Source of the DNA: Gammaproteobacteria bacterium
GTDB taxonomy: Bacteria; Pseudomonadota; Gammaproteobacteria; Pseudomonadales; Azotimanducaceae
Direction: 5' to 3'
Assembly: GCA_028818795.1 (NCBI GenBank)
Contig: JAPPND010000142.1
Span: 4,051 to 40,312, forward strand
DNA length: 36,262 nt
Shown: positions 18,441 through 26,819 of the stretch, one piece after another
How positions within the stretch are numbered: the stretch's first letter is position 1
Layout: each line of letters begins with the position of its first letter
Made by a program: the position numbers and the translations under genes
Notes under the pieces: generated by a model
The model's database searches: none
Told to the model about the DNA's origin: nothing
The model's input: only the letters and a program-made list of their open reading frames with translations

Positions 18441-19769
18441 TTACAGGAGGGCCAAGCGCCCGGTACTGTCGCCGATCTTGTCGACGTGGACGCCGACCTT
18501 GTCGAGCAGCGTGACCCCGGCGTTCATGAGCGGCGTATCCATCGGGTAGACAAGGTGCCGACCGCCCTTGTGATTGCCGTTGGCGCCGCCGGCAATCACC
18601 ACGGGCAGGTTGCTGAAACTGTGCGTATTGCCGTCGCCCAGCCCGCAGCCGTACATCAAGAGCGATTGGTCGAGGAGGGATCCATCGCCGTCCGGGATAT
18701 CGCGCAACGTCTCGACGAAATCCCTGAAGAGGGTCATGTGGTAGGTGTCGATCGTCACCTGCTGCTGGATCTTCGCGGGATCGTTGCCGTGATGGGTGAT
18801 GCCATGGTGGCCGCTGTTGACACCGACCCAGGGATAGCTGCGGTTGCCGTTCTCGCGCCCGATCTGCGTGCAGCTTACCCGGGTGATATCGCCTCGGTAG
18901 GCGAGCACGAGCAGGTCGAACAGGATCCGGATGTGGTCCCTGAAGTCCGCGGGGATACCCGTTGGTCGCTCGTAGCCCGCCCCGACCGCGTCCTTTTGGC
19001 TCTTCTCGATCTTCTCGATCCGTGCCTCGACGTCGCGGATGGCGCCCATGTAGTCGCTGACGGTTCGCTGGTCGCCAATGCCGAGCCGCCGCTCGAGCCG
19101 CTTCATTTCCTCGGCGACGGAATCCAGGATGCTGCGGTCGTTGGCGAGTTCCCGGGCTCGCGCCTCCGGCGTCGCCTCGGTGCCGAACAAGCGTTCGAAG
19201 ACGGCGCGTGGGTTGTTCTCGTGGGGCAGGGGTGTGGTGGGTGTAAGCCACGACGTCGAGTTGCGGTATACGCAGCTATAGCCGAGTTCGCACAAACCCG
19301 CGACGATGCTGTCTTCGGTGGTCAGTTCCAGGGAGCGGAGTATGGTGTCCCTGCCGAGGTGATCGGCTGCATACTGGTCCAGGGTCTTGCCAGCCCGGAT
19401 GTCGGAGCCCTCGGTCTGCTTGGATGGCGCGCCGTTCAGCCAGCCGGAATGGGCACTCGAATGGCCGCCTCCACCCCGGGCCGTGGCGATGTTGCTCAAC
19501 CCCGTCACGACCGTGACGTGTTCGCGGATCGGGGCAAGCGGTTCGAGAACAGGAGTGAACTTGTAGCCGCTACCGCCTTCGCCGGCGGGGTGGAAACTCG
19601 GCGGGTGGATACCGTTGGGTACGTAGAAGAAACCCATCCGCGGGGTAGGCCGGCTCGCGGCAGATGCCTTCATGGCGGGAACCATTGCCCCGAGGAACGG
19701 CAGGGCCACGGTCGCTCCCGCTCCCTTCAGGAATGTACGTCGGTCGATTGCCTTGCCGGTAACGTACAT
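18441..19769 (-). CDS. Tat-exported DUF1552 protein
   Basis: 442 residues from ATG 19769, chosen because MYVTGKAIDRRTFLKGAGATV is the usual DUF1552 N-terminus; the GTG at 19820 only adds atypical residues. RRTFLKG is a twin-arginine signal, followed by VALPFLGAMVPA, so the folded protein is exported. The family core is visible: RMGFFYVPNGIHPPSF, HVTVVTGLSN, GGGHSSAHSGWL, HHGITHHGND, LMYGCGLGDGNTHSFSNLPV and GGRHLVYP. The many His, Asp and Gly residues resemble sulfatase/alkaline-phosphatase-type metal sites (inference). Usually it is paired with a DUF1592/DUF1588 cytochrome-like gene; none is in this window. It lies 123 bases after the large phosphatase-like gene and 11 bases before the ankyrin gene. 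Confidence 0.88.
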   Translation of the reverse strand: MYVTGKAIDRRTFLKGAGATVALPFLGAMVPAMKASAASRPTPRMGFFYVPNGIHPPSFHPAGEGGSGYKFTPVLEPLAPIREHVTVVTGLSNIATARGGGGHSSAHSGWLNGAPSKQTEGSDIRAGKTLDQYAADHLGRDTILRSLELTTEDSIVAGLCELGYSCVYRNSTSWLTPTTPLPHENNPRAVFERLFGTEATPEARARELANDRSILDSVAEEMKRLERRLGIGDQRTVSDYMGAIRDVEARIEKIEKSQKDAVGAGYERPTGIPADFRDHIRILFDLLVLAYRGDITRVSCTQIGRENGNRSYPWVGVNSGHHGITHHGNDPAKIQQQVTIDTYHMTLFRDFVETLRDIPDGDGSLLDQSLLMYGCGLGDGNTHSFSNLPVVIAGGANGNHKGGRHLVYPMDTPLMNAGVTLLDKVGVHVDKIGDSTGRLALL

Positions 19770-19892
19770 TTGGGGCACCCCATGGCCGCCTCGTCGCTGG
19801 ATCGCGGACACGACCGACACGCGATCGGTGTGCCCGCGATCGACAGCCTCACCCTACTCGATATCGTCGCGGGTCTCCATAGCTGCCGTCGA

Positions 19893-22800
19893 TCACCGCC
19901 CCGGCGCCGTGGACAGGTTCGTCAGGTGTCCCGTGGGGCTCGACAACAGGCTCATCACGATGACCGGCTGATCGGATTCGACGATCAGCTGCCACCTGCC
20001 GGCGCCGTCTCCGAGTCCGTCCGCTTCCAATTGCTGCGCCGTCAGGGTCTGTGACGTCCCGGGTGCGACGCTAACGGTGACGGTGCCCGCCGACCGTTCA
20101 CCTAAGTCGTCGATACCCCGGATCGTGACCTGTGCCGCCGCGTCGCCGGCGTTTACGAGCCGGAGCTGGCTCACCTGGTTCGCATTCGAACCCGGATTGA
20201 ACGTTGGCACGCGGTGCCGGTTATCCTGAAGCGGCACAGTGTCGTGCATCGCCGTGAGGAAACCGTCCGTCGTGGTGCGGATATACGCGAGCACCTCGAT
20301 GTCCAGATCGCTTGCGAGCACGAGCCGCCAGTCTCCCTCGCCCGCGCCGGTCCCATCGGTCAGCCCCTTGTCCTCGTTGCCCATTTCCAGGTCGTTGGAG
20401 TTGAAGTGCTTGGTCTCGTTGGCGGCCAACGTCAACGTCGACACCGGATAGTCCCGATCCGTGTCGTCGAAGGCGTCTATCGACACCTCGCCCGCCTCTC
20501 GGGAGTGGTTGATGACCCGGACGAATCCCTGCCGGCCCAAGGCGTCCGAAGCCGCCGGGAACATCGGCACGGTGTGCCCGGCCGCGTCCACGATCGCCGG
20601 CGCCGTCGACAGGTTCGTGAGGTGGCCGGTCTGGGCGAGGGCCATGAGGTTCATGACCTGGATCGGGGTGTCGGAATCCGCGAACAACTGCCATTTGCCG
20701 GCGCCATCGCCTAGTCCGTCGTCGTTCCCGACGGACTCCAACTCGGTGGCATCAAGAGTCGTCGAGCCCTTCGCGGGTATGGAGACCTGCGCCTCGCCGC
20801 CCGGCGACGCGCCGGTATCGTCGATCCCCGTGATGGTGACCGTGGCCGTCGAATCGCCGGGGTTGATCAGCCGCAGCCGGCTCACCTGGTTCAGGTTGCT
20901 TCCGGGATTGAAGATGGCCACGCGGTGCCGACCGTCTTCGCCTTCCGGGACGAGATCGTGCATCGACGTCAGGAAGCCGTCGCCGGGCGTTCGGCTATAG
21001 GCGAGCACCTCGATGTCGAGATCGCTCGAGAGCACGAGCCGCCAGTCGCCGCCGCCCGGTCCCGTGCCCATCGGCAGACCCTTCGCCGAGTTGCCGTTCT
21101 CCAAGTCGTCGGAATTGAAATGGACCGTTGCATTGGCGTCGATCTCCAAGGACACCGGGCCGAACGTCGCTCCCTGGTCGTCGATGGCCTCGATCTCGAC
21201 AGTACCCGCCAGTGCGGAGTGGTTGATGACGCGCGCGAAGCCCTGGAGCGTCGGGTCGGCGGCCGCGGCGAACATCAGCACGTGGTGTTCCTCGGTGACA
21301 GCGTCGGTCTCCTCGATGCTGCGGTTCGGGTCCAGCGGGTAGGCGTCGGCCATGTCCGGGACGCCGTCGTCGTCATCGTCCGTATCGCAATCGTTTCCTT
21401 CGCCGTCGAGATCGGTATCGGTCTGGTCGGCGTTGGAAACCGCCGGGCAGTTGTCGTCGTCGTCCAATATGCCGTCGTCGTCGCCGTCGAGGCCGACCGT
21501 GACCCTCGCCGCTTCCTCGGCCGTTCGACCCAGGCCGTCCGTGGCCGAGAAGGTCACGCTGGTCGTGCCGAGATCGAACGCGTCGCCTGCGTCGTGCGTG
21601 ACGTCTAGTTCGTTGCCGTCCTGGTCGTAGGCGGTGGCAGCGGCGAGGAAGTCCGCAATGATCTGAACATCGCTCGACACGGCGGCCCCGTCCGGTGAGA
21701 CCACGGTTATGTCATCGGGCACAGTGAGATCCGGGCCGATCTTCGTCAGCACCATGACCGACATGGTCGTCTCGTTGCCCGAATCGTCGGTGGCGGTGAA
21801 CACCACCTCGATCTCGTCATCGATAACGAGGCTGGCTGGCAGGTTGTTCGTCAATTGGACATCCGTGTCCACGGTGTCCGTGGCCGTGACGGAATCGACG
21901 AACCGCTGCACCTTGGTTGCGCCCGCAGCGGCCACCCCGCTCTCCGGCGCCTGGGCCACGTCGGTCATGCGCAGGTCGAAACTCAGGTCCGAACTCGTCG
22001 TGCTGACTTGGTGTACCTCCACCGCGAGCAGGTTTTCGCCTGCCATGAGGTTGGTTGCGTCGATCGCGAACTCGTGGAAGTTGTTGCCGTCGTCGGCTGC
22101 GTTGTCCGCCGTGGTGGTGGACGTTATTTCGCCCTCGGGCAGGTTGTCGCGCGCCACCTCGGTGCCGTTCAGGTACACCACCGCGCCGTCGTCGCGCTTG
22201 AGATACAACCTCAAGTCGTCGACCGTGCCGGGGTCGTCCACGCTGAACGCGTGCCGGAAGTAGTAGGTGATGTGCCCCGAGGTGATCGCGGTGGCCTCGT
22301 CGCCTTCGCCGAAACCCAGTTCGGCCGGTCCGCTCGACCAGGCCGAGTCGTCGAAACCGGCCGCGCGCCATTCGGTTCCCTGGTCGCTGCCGTCGTCGAG
22401 GTATCGCCAGGTGGCCCCGGCCGCCACGAGGTCGGTATCGGCCAGCGCCGAGTCGAGTCCGAGATTGAAACTGACGTCGGAACTGGTGCTCGAGCTTTGA
22501 TGGACCTCGACCGCGAGCACGTTTTCGCCGTCCAGGAGGGCATCCGCAGCGACCTTCGCGGGGAAGTATGTATCCTCGTCACTGCCACCCACGGCCCCGC
22601 TCGCCCTCGTCTGGTAGTCGATGTCGCCGTCGGGCATGTTCGATCGATGGATCTCGGTGCCGTTGAGGTAGATCACCGCACCGTCGTCGCGCAGCAACTC
22701 GATGGCCAGCGCCTCGACCGAGGCGGCGTTCGTGGCCGAGAACTCGTGCCGGAAGTAGTAGGTGATGTGCCCGGCGGTGATGAGCGTCGCCTCGTCGCCC

Positions 22801-25800
22801 TCGTTGAATCCGAGTTGCGCGGGACCACTCGACCAACCCGAGTCGTCGAAGTCCGGTTCCCGCCAGGCGGTTCCCTGGTCGCTACCGTCGTCGAGGTAGC
22901 TCCACGTCGAGTCCTTGGCGATCAACGTGGCGGGTATGAATACGCCTTCATCGGTGGTGAACAGGTTGATGGTCACCGTCTCCGGGGCGTGGATCACCGG
23001 CGCTGTCGTGTCCATCACGGTGACCGTGGCGGTCGCCGATGCGGAGTTGCCACCGCGGTCGGTCGCCGTGAACGTCACCGCGTGTGCGCCGAGACCAAGC
23101 GGACTCAAGGGGCTCGTCGAAATCCTGATCTCCTCCACCGAGTCGGCATCATCCGATACGGTGACGTGATCGCCATACACCGACGGCGTCAGATTGATGC
23201 CGGCGGGGAACCTCGCCTCGACTGCGAAGTTTGAAACGCTGATCTCGGGGGGTGTCTCGTCGACACTCCTCGTGGCGTCGAGGGGGTAGGCGTCGTCCGC
23301 GTCGGCAACGCCGTCGTCGTCATCGTCGCTGTCGCAGGCATCGCCTTGGCCGTCCGAGTCGGTGTCCGTCTGATCCTCGTTAGCGACGTCCGGGCAGTTG
23401 TCTTCGTCGTCCATGACCCCGTCGCCATCGCCGTCGATGTTCTTCGTGAGACGGTAGACGTCGTTCACGGCGCCGTCGTTCCGGATGAAGTAGGCATCCA
23501 TCTGCGTGCCTTCTACGTCGATCACAACGGAACCTTCGATGTTCTCCTGGTAGACCATGATGGGGTGCTCGAACAGGTCGCCCTGGTTCTTGGACGAACT
23601 GCCGACCACCGAATAGATCGCACCCTGGTTCGGCCCTTGGTCCTTGGCATAGCCCCCGGAGTCCGGGTGGCCGTCTGACGTGTCCTTGGCATGCCGGAAG
23701 CGTTGGAAGTTCCCCGCCACGTTGTAGTGCCCATCGATCAGCATCGAGCGCTCGTAGGAGTGGCTGTGCCCGGAGAGATTCAGATCGGCGCCGTAGTGTT
23801 CGAGCATAGGCACGAATCGCTCGCGCATGTCGTGCATGCGCCCGCCCGAGTCCGAGCGGTTGTCCGAGTCGTGGGAACCCTTGGTGTAGGGCGGGTGGTG
23901 CCAGTAGCTGATGATGAAGTCCTGCGTGGTCGCCGCCAGGTCTTCGCAAAGCCAGTTGTACATGGCGCCGCCCGAACCGTCGCCGGGACAGATGTTGGTC
24001 TCGGCGTTGGCGGGCGCGTCCCGGTTCGTGTCGTGCGAGTCCAGGGCGACGAAGTGGACGTTGCCGTAGTCGTAGGAGTAGTACGCCTCGGTGCCGCTGG
24101 CGACGCCGCCGGCTTCGCCCGCCGCGGGTAGCGTGAAGCCTTCGTAGTAGGGGCCGGATTGGGTCGGGGAATCCGAGGCGCCGAATTCGTGGTTGCCGGG
24201 CACCGGCCACAGGACATGGTTGCGCAGGACTTCCGCGAATGGCTCGAACAAGCCCCGGGTGGTCTCGGAGTCGGTGGCGTCGTTGTACGCGTTATCCCCA
24301 AGCATCAGGACGATGTCGGCCATCCGTCCGCCGTTCTCCGCCGCCCAGTCGAGATATTCGCCCATCACGGCGGCTGCCTCGTCGCAGCCGTCCTGGTCAA
24401 TGGCGCACTGTCCCGAGTCGCCGATCACCCAGATACGTACCGGTTCGTTCGATCCCGTCGGCGGCGAGGTCTTGAAGAAGTGGTCGGCGTCTCCGCCGAC
24501 GAACGTCGTGTCCGAGTTTCCGATCTCGTAGAAGTACTTCGTGCTGCTGTCGAGACCGGTGATCAGCACTTCGTGCTCGCTGGTCAACGCGTCCATTTCG
24601 ATCGTCGTGTCCAGATCGTCGAAATCGGTTCCGTAGGAGAGCTTCGAATCCGTGAACCCGTCGGTGCGCCATCGCACGATCATCGACGAGGGCGTACCCA
24701 TTTGAAGATACGGGCCGCGGACGACTTCGGGATCGGCGGACTCGACGATCTTCACCAGGTTCATGTCGAAGCTGAGATCGGAACTGGTGGCGTTGACCTG
24801 GTGGACTTCCACCGCCAGCACATTTTCGCCATCGACCAGCGCGTCCGTGGAAACCGTGGAGGCGTGGAAACTCTGGCCGTCGTCGTCGGCGTTGAATGCG
24901 AACGTCTGGTAATTGACCTCGCCGGCGGGCATGTTCGACCGGACGATCTCTGTGCCGTTGAGGTAGATGATCGCGCCGTCGTCGCGACGCAGATTGACCT
25001 CCAGGCCGACGATACCGGCGCTGTCGACGTCGAAATCGTGCCGGAAGTAGAAGGTGGTCGCGCCGCGCGTTATGACGGTCGCCTCGTCGCCTTCGCCGAA
25101 GCCGAGTTGCGCCGCCCCGGATGCCCAGCCGGAGTCGTCGAAGTCCGGCTCGCGCCACGCCGTGCCTTGGTCGGTTCCGTCGTCCAGGTAGGACCAGGTT
25201 GACCCCACCGAAACGATGCTGTTGGCCATGATCTCGAGGGAGAAGTCGAAACTCACGTCTGAGCTTGCCAGGCTGCTTTGGTGTACCTCGACGGCGATCA
25301 CGTTGTTGCCCGCGACTAGGCCGGACGATTCGAATATGTGCGAGAAGTACTCGCTTGTTTCGATGCCGGCCGATGCGAACGTGTTGTAGGAAATCGTGCC
25401 GGTCGGCATGTTGGTCCGATAGACCTCGGTGCCGTTCAAGTACACCACCGCCCCGTCGTCACGAAGAATGGCAAGGGTGAGCCCCGCGATGTCGTCCGGA
25501 TTGTCGACGTTGAACGAATGCCGAAAGTAGTAGGTGATGTGGCCACTATCGAGTTCGGTGACCTCGTCGCCGTCCCCGAACCCGAGCTGGGCCGCGCCCG
25601 TCGCCCAGGAAGAGTGGTCGAAGTCCGTTGCCCGCCACGCGGTGCCCTGGTCGCTGCCGTCGTCCAGATACCGCCAGGTGGCCCCCCTGGCGATCAGTTC
25701 CTCGCCATAGGCGGTCGGCAATGCGAACGCGAAGACGGCTGCAATCAGCAGGCAGGCCCGGAACCGAAGTTTGCTCGCGTCGCCAGTCGGGGTAGCGGCG

Positions 25801-25808
25801 TGTCTCAT
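19893..25808 (-). CDS. 1971-residue secreted purple-acid-phosphatase-like protein with repeated accessory domains
   Basis: A signal peptide (residues 15-35, cleavage near AYG) leads to: two copies of a ~160-residue jelly-roll-like domain (about 38-195 and 197-355) marked by YLDDGSDQGTAW, YYFRHSF, DDGAVVYLNGTE and IAVEVHQ; a fibronectin-like N-domain and metallophosphatase (361-790); thrombospondin-3-type Asp-rich calcium repeats (791-843); a HYR-like domain; two more jelly-roll-like copies; a second Asp-rich repeat set; and two C-terminal copies of a ~230-residue module. The phosphatase metal motifs are intact: GDSG (463-466), GDNAY (504-508), GNHE (538-541), HH (637-638) and GHSHSYER (680-687). 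It likely hydrolyses phosphoesters outside the cell. No anchor or sorting motif was found. The ATG overlaps the TPR gene stop (ATGA). Confidence 0.88.
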   Translation of the reverse strand: MRHAATPTGDASKLRFRACLLIAAVFAFALPTAYGEELIARGATWRYLDDGSDQGTAWRATDFDHSSWATGAAQLGFGDGDEVTELDSGHITYYFRHSFNVDNPDDIAGLTLAILRDDGAVVYLNGTEVYRTNMPTGTISYNTFASAGIETSEYFSHIFESSGLVAGNNVIAVEVHQSSLASSDVSFDFSLEIMANSIVSVGSTWSYLDDGTDQGTAWREPDFDDSGWASGAAQLGFGEGDEATVITRGATTFYFRHDFDVDSAGIVGLEVNLRRDDGAIIYLNGTEIVRSNMPAGEVNYQTFAFNADDDGQSFHASTVSTDALVDGENVLAVEVHQVNATSSDLSFDMNLVKIVESADPEVVRGPYLQMGTPSSMIVRWRTDGFTDSKLSYGTDFDDLDTTIEMDALTSEHEVLITGLDSSTKYFYEIGNSDTTFVGGDADHFFKTSPPTGSNEPVRIWVIGDSGQCAIDQDGCDEAAAVMGEYLDWAAENGGRMADIVLMLGDNAYNDATDSETTRGLFEPFAEVLRNHVLWPVPGNHEFGASDSPTQSGPYYEGFTLPAAGEAGGVASGTEAYYSYDYGNVHFVALDSHDTNRDAPANAETNICPGDGSGGAMYNWLCEDLAATTQDFIISYWHHPPYTKGSHDSDNRSDSGGRMHDMRERFVPMLEHYGADLNLSGHSHSYERSMLIDGHYNVAGNFQRFRHAKDTSDGHPDSGGYAKDQGPNQGAIYSVVGSSSKNQGDLFEHPIMVYQENIEGSVVIDVEGTQMDAYFIRNDGAVNDVYRLTKNIDGDGDGVMDDEDNCPDVANEDQTDTDSDGQGDACDSDDDDDGVADADDAYPLDATRSVDETPPEISVSNFAVEARFPAGINLTPSVYGDHVTVSDDADSVEEIRISTSPLSPLGLGAHAVTFTATDRGGNSASATATVTVMDTTAPVIHAPETVTINLFTTDEGVFIPATLIAKDSTWSYLDDGSDQGTAWREPDFDDSGWSSGPAQLGFNEGDEATLITAGHITYYFRHEFSATNAASVEALAIELLRDDGAVIYLNGTEIHRSNMPDGDIDYQTRASGAVGGSDEDTYFPAKVAADALLDGENVLAVEVHQSSSTSSDVSFNLGLDSALADTDLVAAGATWRYLDDGSDQGTEWRAAGFDDSAWSSGPAELGFGEGDEATAITSGHITYYFRHAFSVDDPGTVDDLRLYLKRDDGAVVYLNGTEVARDNLPEGEITSTTTADNAADDGNNFHEFAIDATNLMAGENLLAVEVHQVSTTSSDLSFDLRMTDVAQAPESGVAAAGATKVQRFVDSVTATDTVDTDVQLTNNLPASLVIDDEIEVVFTATDDSGNETTMSVMVLTKIGPDLTVPDDITVVSPDGAAVSSDVQIIADFLAAATAYDQDGNELDVTHDAGDAFDLGTTSVTFSATDGLGRTAEEAARVTVGLDGDDDGILDDDDNCPAVSNADQTDTDLDGEGNDCDTDDDDDGVPDMADAYPLDPNRSIEETDAVTEEHHVLMFAAAADPTLQGFARVINHSALAGTVEIEAIDDQGATFGPVSLEIDANATVHFNSDDLENGNSAKGLPMGTGPGGGDWRLVLSSDLDIEVLAYSRTPGDGFLTSMHDLVPEGEDGRHRVAIFNPGSNLNQVSRLRLINPGDSTATVTITGIDDTGASPGGEAQVSIPAKGSTTLDATELESVGNDDGLGDGAGKWQLFADSDTPIQVMNLMALAQTGHLTNLSTAPAIVDAAGHTVPMFPAASDALGRQGFVRVINHSREAGEVSIDAFDDTDRDYPVSTLTLAANETKHFNSNDLEMGNEDKGLTDGTGAGEGDWRLVLASDLDIEVLAYIRTTTDGFLTAMHDTVPLQDNRHRVPTFNPGSNANQVSQLRLVNAGDAAAQVTIRGIDDLGERSAGTVTVSVAPGTSQTLTAQQLEADGLGDGAGRWQLIVESDQPVIVMSLLSSPTGHLTNLSTAPGR
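19896..21287 (-). repeat. Two tandem ~230-codon modules at the C-terminus of the phosphatase-like protein
   Basis: Copy one spans about 20577-21287 and copy two 19896-20576. Each contains GFxRVINHS, HFNSxDLE, GDWRLVLxSDLDIEVLAY, GFLTxMHD, HRVxxFNPGSNxNQVSxLRL, GDGAGxWQL and ends GHLTNLSTAP. They are diverged at many positions, so this is an old duplication. The module is a repeated extracellular domain of unknown function seen in marine proteobacterial exported proteins (from memory). Confidence 0.85.
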
Positions 25809-26716
25809 AGTGTGGTGTCCTTGTTCAAATAGTTGGCAATGGTCTGTCGGAGCGCGGTCATCGCGGGCGACGACCGTACGCGGACGGGCAGCGATTCCAC
25901 GGCGGCCCTTGCGCTGCGGAAGGCCTCCAGGGCTGCGGTTTCCTGGCCGGCCGACGCAAGTATCCTGCCCTTGCGCACGAGCCAGGTTTCCTTCCTGGGC
26001 GCATTGGCGAGCACTTCGTCGACGCGGGCGATCGCCTTGGCGTGGTCTCCCCGGTCGAGTTCGATTTCGATCGCGAGTCTCTGCAACGTGATGAGGGGGC
26101 CGATCGACGACATGCCCTCGTCCAGTCCCTTGATCGCGATGCCTAGGTACGGTGACCCTGCGGCCCGGTAGGCGTTCGCGCGGGCGAGATAGTGGTCCGG
26201 AACGGCGACGGGCTGGGCGGCAATCGCCAGCGTGTATTGCTCGGCGGCCGCCACGTGCCGGCCTTGCCCGGTCAGCGTTTCCGCAAGGGCTGTATGACCT
26301 GCGGCGTTTTCGGGTTCGGACTTGAGATAGCGCCGCAGGGACGCCTCCGCTTCGGGCAGTGACCCGCCGCGAAGGTGGGTGAGGCCGCGCAGATAGTGGA
26401 CCTGGCGATTGCCCGGCGAAAACGCGACCACCCGGTCCAGATCGGCGAGCGAAGCCTCGAAGTGACCGAGACGACGATGCGTTGCTGCGCGATCCAGCAG
26501 ATGGGGAACGGAGTCGGGGTTTGCCTCGATCTTCTCATCGAGCAGGGCTAGGTACTCGTGCCGGTCACCGTGTCCCCAGGCCGCCGCGACAATTAGTGTC
26601 GCAGAAAGCAAGCCGACAAAGACCTTGAGAATCGAGCGGAACCGAATCCTCGAAGCCGTCCATTGCGGCGATTTCGTCCATGACTCCAAACTAGGCCAAG
26701 CCCAGTATCGGATCAT
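25805..26716 (-). CDS. Exported TPR-repeat protein
   Basis: 303 residues. A hydrophobic stretch near residues 30-47 (VFVGLLSATLIVAAAWG) looks like a signal peptide or N-terminal anchor, preceded by about 30 residues, longer than usual. From about residue 50 to 260 there are helix pairs of the tetratricopeptide type: LLDEKIEANPDS, HRRLGHFEASLADLDRVVAFSPGN, RYLKSEPENAAGHTALAETL and later AKAIARVDEVLANAP. TPR proteins act as scaffolds. The start at 26716 has GGGAGG close upstream; no alternative ATG or GTG lies before the hydrophobic segment. Its stop overlaps the start of the phosphatase-like gene by four bases, implying co-translation. Confidence 0.75.
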   Translation of the reverse strand: MIRYWAWPSLESWTKSPQWTASRIRFRSILKVFVGLLSATLIVAAAWGHGDRHEYLALLDEKIEANPDSVPHLLDRAATHRRLGHFEASLADLDRVVAFSPGNRQVHYLRGLTHLRGGSLPEAEASLRRYLKSEPENAAGHTALAETLTGQGRHVAAAEQYTLAIAAQPVAVPDHYLARANAYRAAGSPYLGIAIKGLDEGMSSIGPLITLQRLAIEIELDRGDHAKAIARVDEVLANAPRKETWLVRKGRILASAGQETAALEAFRSARAAVESLPVRVRSSPAMTALRQTIANYLNKDTTL

Positions 26717-26757
26717 TCCCTCCCAACACGGAATCGCTACGTTAGCATCGCACCTTG

Positions 26758-26786
26758 AGAATGGCCGAAATCCGCAACGGCGTCAA
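26758..26786 (-). promoter_or_regulatory. Candidate sigma-70 promoter for the TPR/phosphatase/DUF1552/ankyrin unit
   Basis: Read on the minus strand, TTGACG (26786-26781) and CATTCT (26763-26758) are separated by 17 bases. The -35 matches consensus at five of six positions, the -10 at three of six. It lies about 40 bases upstream of the TPR start, in the only gap over 100 bases between the pump genes and this gene. Confidence 0.35.
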
Positions 26787-26819
26787 ACGACAGAAACAGT
26801 AGTGGACGGTGGAAGGCCC

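Noticed and set aside
18430-19251. Long N-terminal extension of the ankyrin gene
   Set aside because: It reads the DUF1552 gene out of frame; the signal peptide at 18429 marks the real start.
21300-23420. GTC/CGT-rich short repeats in the phosphatase-like gene as a possible CRISPR or satellite
   Set aside because: They are Asp-rich codons of calcium-binding repeats; no evenly spaced identical repeats with unique spacers exist anywhere in the window.
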